A DNA stretch of 7,180 bases from Micavibrio sp. (GTDB lineage: Bacteria; Pseudomonadota; Alphaproteobacteria; Micavibrionales; Micavibrionaceae): positions 1 through 7,180 of the forward strand of contig JALTZE010000014.1 in NCBI GenBank assembly GCA_027051315.1, read 5' to 3'. Shown one piece after another: positions 1 to 7,121 of this stretch. The translations under genes were made by a program, and so were the position numbers. How positions within the stretch are numbered: position 1 is the stretch's first letter; every line of letters starts with the position of its first letter. The notes beneath the pieces are model-generated. The model did no database searches. It saw nothing but the letters and a program-made list of their open reading frames with translations, and was not told the DNA's origin.

Positions 1-1
1 G

Positions 2-1660
2 GATAAAGATAATGTTTACTTTATTCCTTTAGGAGGAAGTGAACAGTTTGGAATAAATTTTAATATTTATGGTTATGATAGAAATTGGCTGGCAATAGAT
101 TGTGGTGTATGGTTTCCCGACCACCGTTATCCGATGGTTGATTTGCTTATTCCTAATCCTGAATTTCTAGAAAAAAGAAAGGAAGGATTGGCGGGAATAA
201 TAATCACCCATGCGCATGAAGACCATATAGGAGCATTGCCTTATCTTTGGAAATATTTAGGAGCCCCTATATATTGTACCGAATTTACTGCTAATTTTTT
301 AAAGAAAAAGTTTGAGGATATTTCACCTTCTTGTAATCCTGATATTATAATAGTTGCACCTGATGAAACTATAGATATTGGTTCATTTAAGGTTCATTTT
401 ATTCCTGTGGCGCATTCAATACCAAATGCTGTTTCTGTGGTTTTAGAAACTTCTATTGGTAAAATATATCATAGTAGTGATTGGAATTTTGATAATGAGC
501 CTGTTTTGGGTGAATATACTGATAAGAAAAGAATTGCTGGAATAGTTGATGATGGAGTTGTTGCCTATATTGGTGATTCAACGAATGCAACAGTTGAGGG
601 GCGTTCTGGTTCAGAATCTATCGCAAGAGATGGGCTGAAAAATTTGTTTTATGAACTTGAAGGTAAGATAATAATAACTCTTTTTGCTTCTAATATTAGT
701 AGGATATATTCGGTTTGTAAAATTGCAGAGGAGCTTGGTAAATCTGTCTGTTTGATTGGACGTTCTTTGCATAGGATGTCTGGGTGTGCTTTTGAAAGTG
801 GTTATTTAAAAGATATTAAACCTTTTGTTTCAGAAGAAGAAGCAATTGATATTCCTGATGATAAAATGATTTATATTGTTACTGGTTCACAAGGTGAGGC
901 AAGGGCGGCTTTGTCAAGAATTGCTAGAGGTGATTATAAGAATCTAAAAATTAATAAAGGGGATAATGTTGTTTATTCATCAAGGTTAATTCCTGGAAAT
1001 GAAAAAGATATTATAGAAGTTCAAAATAATATTTCAGCAGCAGGGGCAAATATTATAACCCCTAAAAATTGTAGTTATGTAATACATGTTTCTGGTCACC
1101 CTTATCGTGATGAGATTAAGGAGATGTATGAGCTTGTAAAGCCGGATGCGGTTGTTGCTGTTCATGGTGAAAGAATGATGCTGGAGGCTCAGGGTGAACT
1201 CGCAACAAAATGTGGGATAGATAATGTTATTGTTCCATGCAACGGTTCAGTGGTGCGTATTAGTGCCAAAGAAACTAAAATTATAGACCATGTGGAAACG
1301 GGAGTTTTAGCAGTTGAACCAAGACGCATTATAGAAGCAGACCATAGGTCAATCAGTCAACGTAGAAAATTACAATATTCTGGTGTTGCGCATGTATCTG
1401 TTTTAGTAAGTGAAAATGGTGATATTATTGGACATCCTAAAATATCTTCGATTGGATTATTTGATAATGATTTTGATGACATAGAAGAATTTAGCAATGA
1501 TATGATTGAAAAAATTGAAAGTCTTTTTATGGATTTTACTATTGATGAAAAATTATGCGATGATTTTTTGTCAGAGGAAATAAGGATAATTGTAAGAAGA
1601 TTTCTTACTGATGTTTTTGGATTTAAACCGATAGTAACGGTGCATGTTATGAGAGCTTAG
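2..1660 (+). CDS. rnj: Ribonuclease J (5' end of gene cut by window edge)
   Basis: This is a metallo-beta-lactamase/beta-CASP ribonuclease of the RNase J family, which in bacteria acts as a 5'-to-3' exonuclease and endonuclease in mRNA decay and rRNA 5' maturation in the cytoplasm. The reading frame is open from base 2, 44 codons before its first internal ATG (134). Those codons encode the family's N-terminal strand (IPLGGSEQFGIN, then LAIDCGVWF), so the true start lies just outside the window. The visible 552 residues are close to the usual ~555, so only a few are missing. Counting from base 2, zinc ligands are visible as HAHEDH (70-75), H138 in AHSIPNA and D160 in HSSDW. The beta-CASP part holds DSTNA, TLFASN, GRSLHRM and TGSQGE, followed by HVSGHP (362-367), which returns to the lactamase fold. 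The C-terminal domain ends in the typical FGFKPIVTVHV. The GGSEQFGIN segment replaces the commoner GGxGEIGMN. The stop is TAG, and a spacer separates the gene from lolC. Confidence 0.96.
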   Translation, partial: DKDNVYFIPLGGSEQFGINFNIYGYDRNWLAIDCGVWFPDHRYPMVDLLIPNPEFLEKRKEGLAGIIITHAHEDHIGALPYLWKYLGAPIYCTEFTANFLKKKFEDISPSCNPDIIIVAPDETIDIGSFKVHFIPVAHSIPNAVSVVLETSIGKIYHSSDWNFDNEPVLGEYTDKKRIAGIVDDGVVAYIGDSTNATVEGRSGSESIARDGLKNLFYELEGKIIITLFASNISRIYSVCKIAEELGKSVCLIGRSLHRMSGCAFESGYLKDIKPFVSEEEAIDIPDDKMIYIVTGSQGEARAALSRIARGDYKNLKINKGDNVVYSSRLIPGNEKDIIEVQNNISAAGANIITPKNCSYVIHVSGHPYRDEIKEMYELVKPDAVVAVHGERMMLEAQGELATKCGIDNVIVPCNGSVVRISAKETKIIDHVETGVLAVEPRRIIEADHRSISQRRKLQYSGVAHVSVLVSENGDIIGHPKISSIGLFDNDFDDIEEFSNDMIEKIESLFMDFTIDEKLCDDFLSEEIRIIVRRFLTDVFGFKPIVTVHVMRA

Positions 1661-1762
1661 CTTTTATAAAAAGTGCGGGGATAGGTGCAAGTGTGAGGGT
1701 GGACATATTGCAGTTGATGAAATAAAGTTCCTAGGAATAATTCTGTGAGAAAGAGGTTTTTT
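1661..1762. other. Spacer between rnj and lolC
   Basis: This short gap contains no supported gene. Its left end has a small perfect hairpin, CTTTT-ATA-AAAAG (1661-1673), directly after the rnj stop. No T-run follows it, so it does not look like an intrinsic terminator. The middle (about 1672-1705) is richer in G than the neighbouring coding DNA. The right end holds two possible ribosome binding sites for lolC. I found no convincing -35/-10 promoter pair, so readthrough from rnj is possible. From memory of alphaproteobacterial genomes, DUF1467 and proS genes usually sit between rnj and lolC. No recognisable remnant of either is visible. Confidence 0.6.
1751..1756 (+). promoter_or_regulatory. 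Ribosome binding site for lolC (supports ATG at 1763)
   Basis: AAGAGG lies 6 bases before ATG 1763. A second candidate, AGGAA (1733-1737), lies 7 bases before an in-frame GTG at 1745, which would add six residues (MRKRFF). I prefer 1763 because it has an ATG, a stronger purine tract, and gives the family-like start MFSPFERMVA. The GTG start cannot be excluded. Confidence 0.6.
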
Positions 1763-3004
1763 ATGTTTTCCCCGTTTGAAAGAATGGTGGCTTTTCGTTA
1801 TTTGCGAGCAAGAAAGCAGGAAGGTTTTGTTTCTGTTATTGCGACTATTTCATTTATAGGGATAATGATTGGTGTTGCTGCTTTGATTATAGTTATGTCT
1901 GTTATGAATGGCTTTAGGGAAGAGCTGATAACCAGAATATTGGGGCTTAATGGTCACCTTAATGTTTATTCTATTGAAGGGGGGGTAAATGATTATGGAA
2001 AAATATCAAAAAATATAAGTAAGATAGATGGTGTTGTTTTTGTTGCTCCGATGATAGAGGGGCAAGTTCTTGTAACTGGAAATGGCGTATCTATTGGTGC
2101 TGTGGTTAGGGGATTTACACCAAAAGATTTTAAATCTAAGCCGATTATTTCCAATAGTATAATATCTGGAGATATTGATAATTTTAAAGATGATAATATT
2201 GCAATCGGTATTAAAATGGCTGAAAAGCTGAATGTTCGGGTGGGTGATAAAATAACTATAATGACCCCAAAAGGGCGTTCAACTCCTTTTGGAACATCAC
2301 CTAGAGCTAGGCAGTTTGTAATTAGCACTATATTTGATGTGGGTATGAGTGAATATAATAGCTCTTTTATCTTTATGCCTTTAAAATTCGCACAAAAGTT
2401 TTTTCAAACTGGGAATAAAGTCAATATGTTAGAGGTGGTAACCAAAAAGCCTGATGATATGGATGATATTAAGGAAGATATAAGATTTATTACTGATGTA
2501 ACTTTTAATATATATGATTGGAGAGAAGCAAATAAAAGCTATTTTAATGCTTTAAAAACCGAAAGAAATGTTATGTTTCTTATATTAACGTTGATTGTTT
2601 TAGTTGCTTCGCTAAATATTGTTTCATCAATGTTTATGTTGGTCAAAGATAAGGGTAGTGATATCGCAATTATGCGGACTATGGGGGCTTCAAAATTATC
2701 AATGTTAAAGATTTTTATCCTTACGGGGGCAAGTATAGGATTTGTTGGAACTGCAGCAGGTGCGGTTTTGGGAATATCTTTTGCTCTTAATATTGATTAT
2801 ATTAAGAATTGGTTAGAAGGATTGACAGGTGCTGAGCTATTTTCTGATGAAATTTATTTTCTTTCTAAGCTTCCTGCTATAATTGATTGGAATGAAGTTT
2901 TACTGACATTGGTGATAGCCTTTGCATTATCTTTTCTTGCGACTTTATATCCTGCGTGGAGGGCATCTAGATTAGACCCAGTGGAGGCGTTGCGTTATGA
3001 GTAA
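1763..3004 (+). CDS. lolC: Lipoprotein-releasing ABC transporter permease, LolC/LolE family
   Basis: This is the inner-membrane permease of the Lol system, which extracts mature outer-membrane lipoproteins from the inner membrane and passes them to the periplasmic chaperone LolA. The 413-residue product has the family layout. It starts with a cytoplasmic N-terminus (FERMVAFRYLRARKQEGF). TM1 is at about 24-48 and ends in the characteristic MSVMNGFREEL. A large periplasmic domain follows (about 50-265), then TM2 (270-294), a cytoplasmic coupling segment KDKGSDIAIMRTMGAS (295-310), TM3 (about 315-342) and TM4 (378-397), with the hallmark tail YPAWRASRLDPVEALRYE. Residues 172-185 (RSTPFGTSPRARQF) align by eye with the E. 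coli LolC hook that binds LolA. No second permease gene lies beside it, so it may work as a homodimer (the LolF-type arrangement) or with a partner encoded elsewhere. The last codons overlap lolD by 8 bases. A run of seven G lies at 1979-1985. Confidence 0.95.
   Translation: MFSPFERMVAFRYLRARKQEGFVSVIATISFIGIMIGVAALIIVMSVMNGFREELITRILGLNGHLNVYSIEGGVNDYGKISKNISKIDGVVFVAPMIEGQVLVTGNGVSIGAVVRGFTPKDFKSKPIISNSIISGDIDNFKDDNIAIGIKMAEKLNVRVGDKITIMTPKGRSTPFGTSPRARQFVISTIFDVGMSEYNSSFIFMPLKFAQKFFQTGNKVNMLEVVTKKPDDMDDIKEDIRFITDVTFNIYDWREANKSYFNALKTERNVMFLILTLIVLVASLNIVSSMFMLVKDKGSDIAIMRTMGASKLSMLKIFILTGASIGFVGTAAGAVLGISFALNIDYIKNWLEGLTGAELFSDEIYFLSKLPAIIDWNEVLLTLVIAFALSFLATLYPAWRASRLDPVEALRYE
2983..2987 (+). 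promoter_or_regulatory. Ribosome binding site for lolD, inside the lolC 3' end
   Basis: GGAGG lies 9 bases before the lolD ATG (2997). It falls in the lolC codons for the conserved VEA of DPVEALRYE (GTG-GAG-GCG). This is a strong Shine-Dalgarno match, and together with the 8-base gene overlap it indicates coupled translation of lolC and lolD. Confidence 0.8.
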
Positions 3005-3680
3005 TGAACCGCTTCTTGAACTTGCTAATTTGGAAAAAGTTTTTTCTCAAGGTGGTGAAACTCTTTCTATTTTTAATGATTTATCACTTGTGGTTGAAGT
3101 AGGTGAAATAGTCGCGTTGGTTGGTCAAAGTGGTGCAGGTAAATCTACTTTGCTTCATATAGCGGGTCTTCTTGATAAACCATCTTTTGGAACTGTGTTG
3201 ATAGAGGGGCGGGATGTTACAGGTTTTTCTGATTATAAAAGAACAATATTAAGGCGTCATTTCATAGGTTTTATATATCAATTTCATTATCTTCTACCAG
3301 AATTTTCGGCAATGGAAAATGTGATATTACCGCAAATGATAGCAGGGAAAAGTCGAAAAGAAGCAAAAGAACGTGCAGTTTATCTTCTTGAGTCTTTGAA
3401 TTTAGGACATAGGTTAAAACATAGACCAGCAAGACTTTCGGGTGGTGAACAACAAAGGGTTGCTATTGCCAGAGCATTGGCAAATGAACCAAAATTGATA
3501 TTGGCTGATGAACCAACAGGAAATCTTGACCCAGATACTTCGGCAGAAGTTTTTGATATGCTTTTATCTTTGGTCAAAAACGAGGGAGCCTGTGCGTTGA
3601 TTGCGACACATAATCTTGATTTGGCAGACCAGATGGATAGAATTTTAGAACTTAGAAACGGAAAAGTGTCGGTGTATTAA
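2997..3680 (+). CDS. lolD: Lipoprotein-releasing system ATP-binding protein LolD
   Basis: This is the cytoplasmic ATPase that powers lipoprotein release by the LolC-type permease encoded just upstream. The 227-residue product has the standard LolD length and all ABC motifs in order: Walker A GQSGAGKST (43-51), Q-loop glutamine Q95 within the LolD-typical YQFHYLLPEFSAMENV, ABC signature LSGGEQQ (147-153), Walker B LILADE (167-172) with catalytic E172, D-loop NLD (176-178) and switch histidine H205 (IATHN). YQFHYLLPEFSAMENV is the feature that best separates LolD from related MacB- or FtsE-type ATPases, and adjacency to lolC confirms the assignment. The ATG at 2997 has a good GGAGG site and overlaps lolC (ATGAGTAA). 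The stop TAA is only 3 bases before dnaE. Confidence 0.97.
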   Translation: MSNEPLLELANLEKVFSQGGETLSIFNDLSLVVEVGEIVALVGQSGAGKSTLLHIAGLLDKPSFGTVLIEGRDVTGFSDYKRTILRRHFIGFIYQFHYLLPEFSAMENVILPQMIAGKSRKEAKERAVYLLESLNLGHRLKHRPARLSGGEQQRVAIARALANEPKLILADEPTGNLDPDTSAEVFDMLLSLVKNEGACALIATHNLDLADQMDRILELRNGKVSVY

Positions 3681-3683
3681 GAT

Positions 3684-6600
3684 ATGAGTAGTGCAGAATT
3701 TATACATCTTCATTTACATTCGGCCTATTCTTTGGCGGAAGGAGCAATTAAGGTTAAAGACCTTATTAAAAGATGCAAGATGATGAATATGCCTGCGGTT
3801 GCTGTTACTGATACTGGAAATTTATTCGGTGCTATGGAATTTTCACTAGAGGCTGCAAAAGAGGGGGTGCAGCCGATATTAGGGACGCAAATTAAAATAG
3901 GTGAAGAAAAAGATGAAATAGTTTTTTTAGTTCAGACAGAAAAAGGATATAGGAATCTATGTAAAATTATCAGTAAGTCATATATGGAGACTGATGATGC
4001 AGAATCCCCTCATATGGATTGGGCTGACCTTGAATTATATTCGGAGGGTTTGATTTGTCTTACAGGTGGCAGAAACGGAGTGATTTATAGAGCTGTTTCT
4101 GAAAATCAAAAAGTTGAGGCAGAAAAACGTTTAAAATTTTTGAAAAAATGTTTTGGAGATAGGATTTATATTGAAATACAAAGACATGGCTGGGTAGAAG
4201 AGGAAGAAAATGAAGCTGATGTAATTGATATGGCTTATGAATTTGATGTTCCTTTGGTTGCAACAAATGATTGTTATTTTCCCAGCAGATCCATGTATAG
4301 GGCGCATGATGCACTTTTATGTATAGCAGATGGGCGTTATATAAGTGAAGAAGATAGGCGCAAAGTTACACCAGAGCATTATTTTAAGTCAGCAGAGGAG
4401 ATGAAAGAGCTTTTTGCTGACTTACCAGAAGCAATTAAAAATACGGTTCAAATAGCAAAAAGATGCAGTTTCGTTTTGAAGGAGGTTGCTCCTGTATTGC
4501 CACCTTTTGATACGGAAGGGGGGCGTGGAGAGGCAGAAGAGTTGCGTTATCAGGCTAAAGAGGGGCTTAGATGGCGCATTGATAATTTTGTTTTAACGGG
4601 TGATGAAACAGAAGAAAAAAAGCAAGAAATTGATAAAAAATATTTTGACCGTTTAGAATTTGAACTTGAGATAATAGAAAATATGGGATTCCCTGGATAT
4701 TTTCTTATAGTTTCTGATTTTATTAAATGGGCAAAGGAGAATGATATTCCGGTTGGTCCTGGCCGTGGTTCTGGTGCTGGTTCAGTTGTTGCGTGGTCTT
4801 TGAAAATTACAGACCTTGACCCGCTTGAATTTAATTTGCTTTTTGAGAGGTTCTTGAACCCTGAGCGTGTGTCCATGCCCGATTTTGATGTTGATTTTTG
4901 TCAGGCGCGTCGTGAAGAAGTTATTAAATATACTCAGGATAAATATGGTTATGATAGAGTGGCGCAGATTATTACTTTTGGTAAGTTGCAAGCTCGTGCT
5001 GTGGTTCGTGATGTGGGGCGTGTGTTACAGATGCCTTATGGACAGGTTGACAAAATTGCCAAGATGATACCATCTAATCCCGCTAATCCAATAACTTTGG
5101 AAGAGGCATTGGACCAAGACCCAGATTTGCGCAATGAAATAAAAAGGGAAGAAACTACTGAAAATTTAATCAATATAGCTTTGCAATTAGAAGGTCTTTA
5201 TAGGCATGCCTCTACTCATGCTGCGGGGGTTGTTATTGGTGATAGACCTTTAGATGAGATTATACCACTTTATCGTGACCCGCGTTCTGATATGCCAGTG
5301 ACCCAGTATAATATGAAATATGTGGAGCAAGCCTCGTTAGTTAAATTTGATTTTTTGGGGCTTAAAACCATGACTGTGGTTCAAGAAGCAGTCAAATTGA
5401 TTAAGCAAGTGCATGATGTAGATATAGATATTTTATCTGTTCCTTTGAATGATGAAAATACTTATAAAATGATGTCAGAGGGTAAAACAACAGGTGTATT
5501 TCAGCTGGAAAGTGCTGGTATGAAAGATGTCTTGCGTAAAATGCGCCCTAATAGATTTGAGGATATTATTGCGCTTGTTTCGCTTTATCGTCCTGGTCCT
5601 ATGGATAATATTCCAAAATATATTGATTGTAAGGATGGTAAGGAAAAACCAGATTATATGCACCCAGTATTAAAGCCTATTTTGGAAGAAACATTTGGTA
5701 TAATGATTTACCAAGAGCAAGTAATGCAAGCTGCGCAGCTTCTTTCTGGTTATAGCCTTGGGGGAGCGGATTTATTACGCCGTGCTATGGGTAAGAAAAT
5801 AAAATCAGAAATGGACAAACAAAGAAAAATGTTTGTTGAGGGTGCAAAAAAGCATAATCAAGTTGATGAAAAACAAGCAGAAGATATTTTTGAACAAATA
5901 AATAAATTTGCTGGATATGGTTTTAATAAATCCCATGCTGCTGCTTATGCTCTTATTGCATATTGGACAGCTTGGCTTAAGGCAAATTATCCTGTTGAAT
6001 TTATGACAGCAACGATGACGTGGGATTTAGGTAATACAGATAAGCTTGCTATATTCAAGCAAGAAGTTGACAAAATGGGAATCAAACTTTTACCCCCAGA
6101 TGTTAATAGGTCACTTCCAGTTTTTAAGGTTGAAGGAAAAAATATTAGATATGCTCTTGCTGCTTTGAAAGGAGTGGGAGAGCACGCAATGGTTAGTTTG
6201 GTTAATGAAAGAGATAATAGTGGAGAATTTAAATCATTAGATAATTTTGTTAGCCGTATTGACCCAAAGTCACTGAACCGTAAACAGATAGAAATGTTGG
6301 CGGCTTCAGGCGCATTTGAGTGTCTTGAGCCGGTTAGGGCAAAGGTTCATTCTGCTGCTGATATGCTTCTTAAATATGCAAATTCTCTGAATGATGAAAA
6401 GAATTCAGGTCAGGTATCACTTTTTGGTGCAGATGATGCTAGTGTAGGGCTTGGAATGCCTGAGCTTCCTGATGTTAGGGAGTGGGGGCACCTTGAAAAA
6501 CTTAAAATGGAGTTTGATGCGGTTGGTTTTTATTTATCAGCCCATCCTTTGGATAATAAAAGGGCACAGCTTTCACGTTTGAATATCAAATTTTTTTCCG

Positions 6601-7121
6601 ATATAGAAGAAATTTTAAAAGATAGGAGTTCAACTCGGGTTCAAATGGCCGCTGTTTTATTAAAAAAACAGGAAAAAGTTTCTCCTAAATCAGGTAATAA
6701 ATATGCTTTTTTACAGCTTTCTGACCCTAGTGGTGTTTTTGAAGGAATGATGTTTTCAGATGGGTTGTTTAGATGCCGTAATATTTTAGAGGCTGGTAAA
6801 TCACTTCTTTTAAGTGTTGATGCTGAGCAAAAAGAAGAACAAATAAGATTCACCATTCATGATGCTATTAATCTTGATGAAAGTTTGGAAAATCAAATTA
6901 ATGTTGTTGAGATAGAGGTTGGTTCGGAAGAGGGTATCGAAAATTTAAAAAATGTCCTTATGAATTGTAATAATGGGGATAATAAGGTAAAAATTCATCT
7001 TTGTTGTCGTGTTGATAATTATTACACAAAAATTGAGCTTGCTAAAAAATATGCTCTTAATATGGACTCTAGGAAAGAAATTACATCTCAAAAGGGAATA
7101 ATTAAAGTTAGAGAAAATTAG
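3684..7121 (+). CDS. dnaE: DNA polymerase III subunit alpha (replicative, DnaE1 type)
   Basis: This is the catalytic subunit of the replicative C-family DNA polymerase. At 1145 residues it is full length. The domains in order are: an N-terminal PHP domain (about 1-280); the palm with GRGSG (360-364), catalytic aspartates D402 and D404 in PDFDVDF and D556 in KFDFLGL (matching E. coli D401, D403 and D555 with an offset of one); fingers with FQLESAGMKD, YQEQVMQ and GYGFNKSHAAAYAL; a helix-hairpin-helix (about 820-845, ALKGVGEHA); a beta-clamp-binding motif QVSLF (910-914); an OB-fold (about 984-1055); and a small C-terminal domain. The clamp motif, OB-fold and C-terminal region argue for DnaE1, not the mutagenic DnaE2/ImuC. 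In the PHP domain H8, H10, H12, H168 and H208 remain, but T44, Q69 and Y198 stand where active PHP enzymes usually have metal ligands, so this site is probably inactive. The start is 3 bases after lolD with only a weak GGTG (3671-3674) upstream, suggesting coupled translation. The stop is TAG. Confidence 0.98.
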   Translation: MSSAEFIHLHLHSAYSLAEGAIKVKDLIKRCKMMNMPAVAVTDTGNLFGAMEFSLEAAKEGVQPILGTQIKIGEEKDEIVFLVQTEKGYRNLCKIISKSYMETDDAESPHMDWADLELYSEGLICLTGGRNGVIYRAVSENQKVEAEKRLKFLKKCFGDRIYIEIQRHGWVEEEENEADVIDMAYEFDVPLVATNDCYFPSRSMYRAHDALLCIADGRYISEEDRRKVTPEHYFKSAEEMKELFADLPEAIKNTVQIAKRCSFVLKEVAPVLPPFDTEGGRGEAEELRYQAKEGLRWRIDNFVLTGDETEEKKQEIDKKYFDRLEFELEIIENMGFPGYFLIVSDFIKWAKENDIPVGPGRGSGAGSVVAWSLKITDLDPLEFNLLFERFLNPERVSMPDFDVDFCQARREEVIKYTQDKYGYDRVAQIITFGKLQARAVVRDVGRVLQMPYGQVDKIAKMIPSNPANPITLEEALDQDPDLRNEIKREETTENLINIALQLEGLYRHASTHAAGVVIGDRPLDEIIPLYRDPRSDMPVTQYNMKYVEQASLVKFDFLGLKTMTVVQEAVKLIKQVHDVDIDILSVPLNDENTYKMMSEGKTTGVFQLESAGMKDVLRKMRPNRFEDIIALVSLYRPGPMDNIPKYIDCKDGKEKPDYMHPVLKPILEETFGIMIYQEQVMQAAQLLSGYSLGGADLLRRAMGKKIKSEMDKQRKMFVEGAKKHNQVDEKQAEDIFEQINKFAGYGFNKSHAAAYALIAYWTAWLKANYPVEFMTATMTWDLGNTDKLAIFKQEVDKMGIKLLPPDVNRSLPVFKVEGKNIRYALAALKGVGEHAMVSLVNERDNSGEFKSLDNFVSRIDPKSLNRKQIEMLAASGAFECLEPVRAKVHSAADMLLKYANSLNDEKNSGQVSLFGADDASVGLGMPELPDVREWGHLEKLKMEFDAVGFYLSAHPLDNKRAQLSRLNIKFFSDIEEILKDRSSTRVQMAAVLLKKQEKVSPKSGNKYAFLQLSDPSGVFEGMMFSDGLFRCRNILEAGKSLLLSVDAEQKEEQIRFTIHDAINLDESLENQINVVEIEVGSEEGIENLKNVLMNCNNGDNKVKIHLCCRVDNYYTKIELAKKYALNMDSRKEITSQKGIIKVREN

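Noticed and set aside
1661..1673. Hairpin CTTTT-ATA-AAAAG as a terminator for rnj
   Set aside because: The stem is nearly all A-T, with only one G-C pair, and is followed by G-rich sequence instead of a T-run.
1693..1725. Ten-codon GTG-started open frame in the rnj-lolC spacer
   Set aside because: Too short and without a clear ribosome binding site or family match; no leader-peptide or attenuator structure accompanies it.
1708..1738. Possible promoter (TTGCAG with a TAGGAA box about 18 bases later) before lolC
   Set aside because: The -10 box matches the consensus at only about three positions, and the box overlaps a candidate ribosome binding site.
1993..2328. 111-codon open frame on the - strand inside lolC
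   Set aside because: It lies wholly within the well-supported lolC gene, has no recognisable domain, and looks like a by-product of coding bias.
4060..4991. Several - strand open frames inside dnaE
   Set aside because: All overlap conserved DnaE PHP and palm coding sequence and encode compositionally odd products with no family resemblance.
4867..5067. 66-codon + strand open frame in another frame of dnaE
   Set aside because: It overlaps the catalytic PDFDVDF region of dnaE, and its product is a low-quality shadow translation.
6662..6668. Third A7 slippery run in dnaE (OB-fold region)
   Set aside because: It has no nearby -1 stop and no supporting upstream element, so nothing suggests programmed frameshifting.
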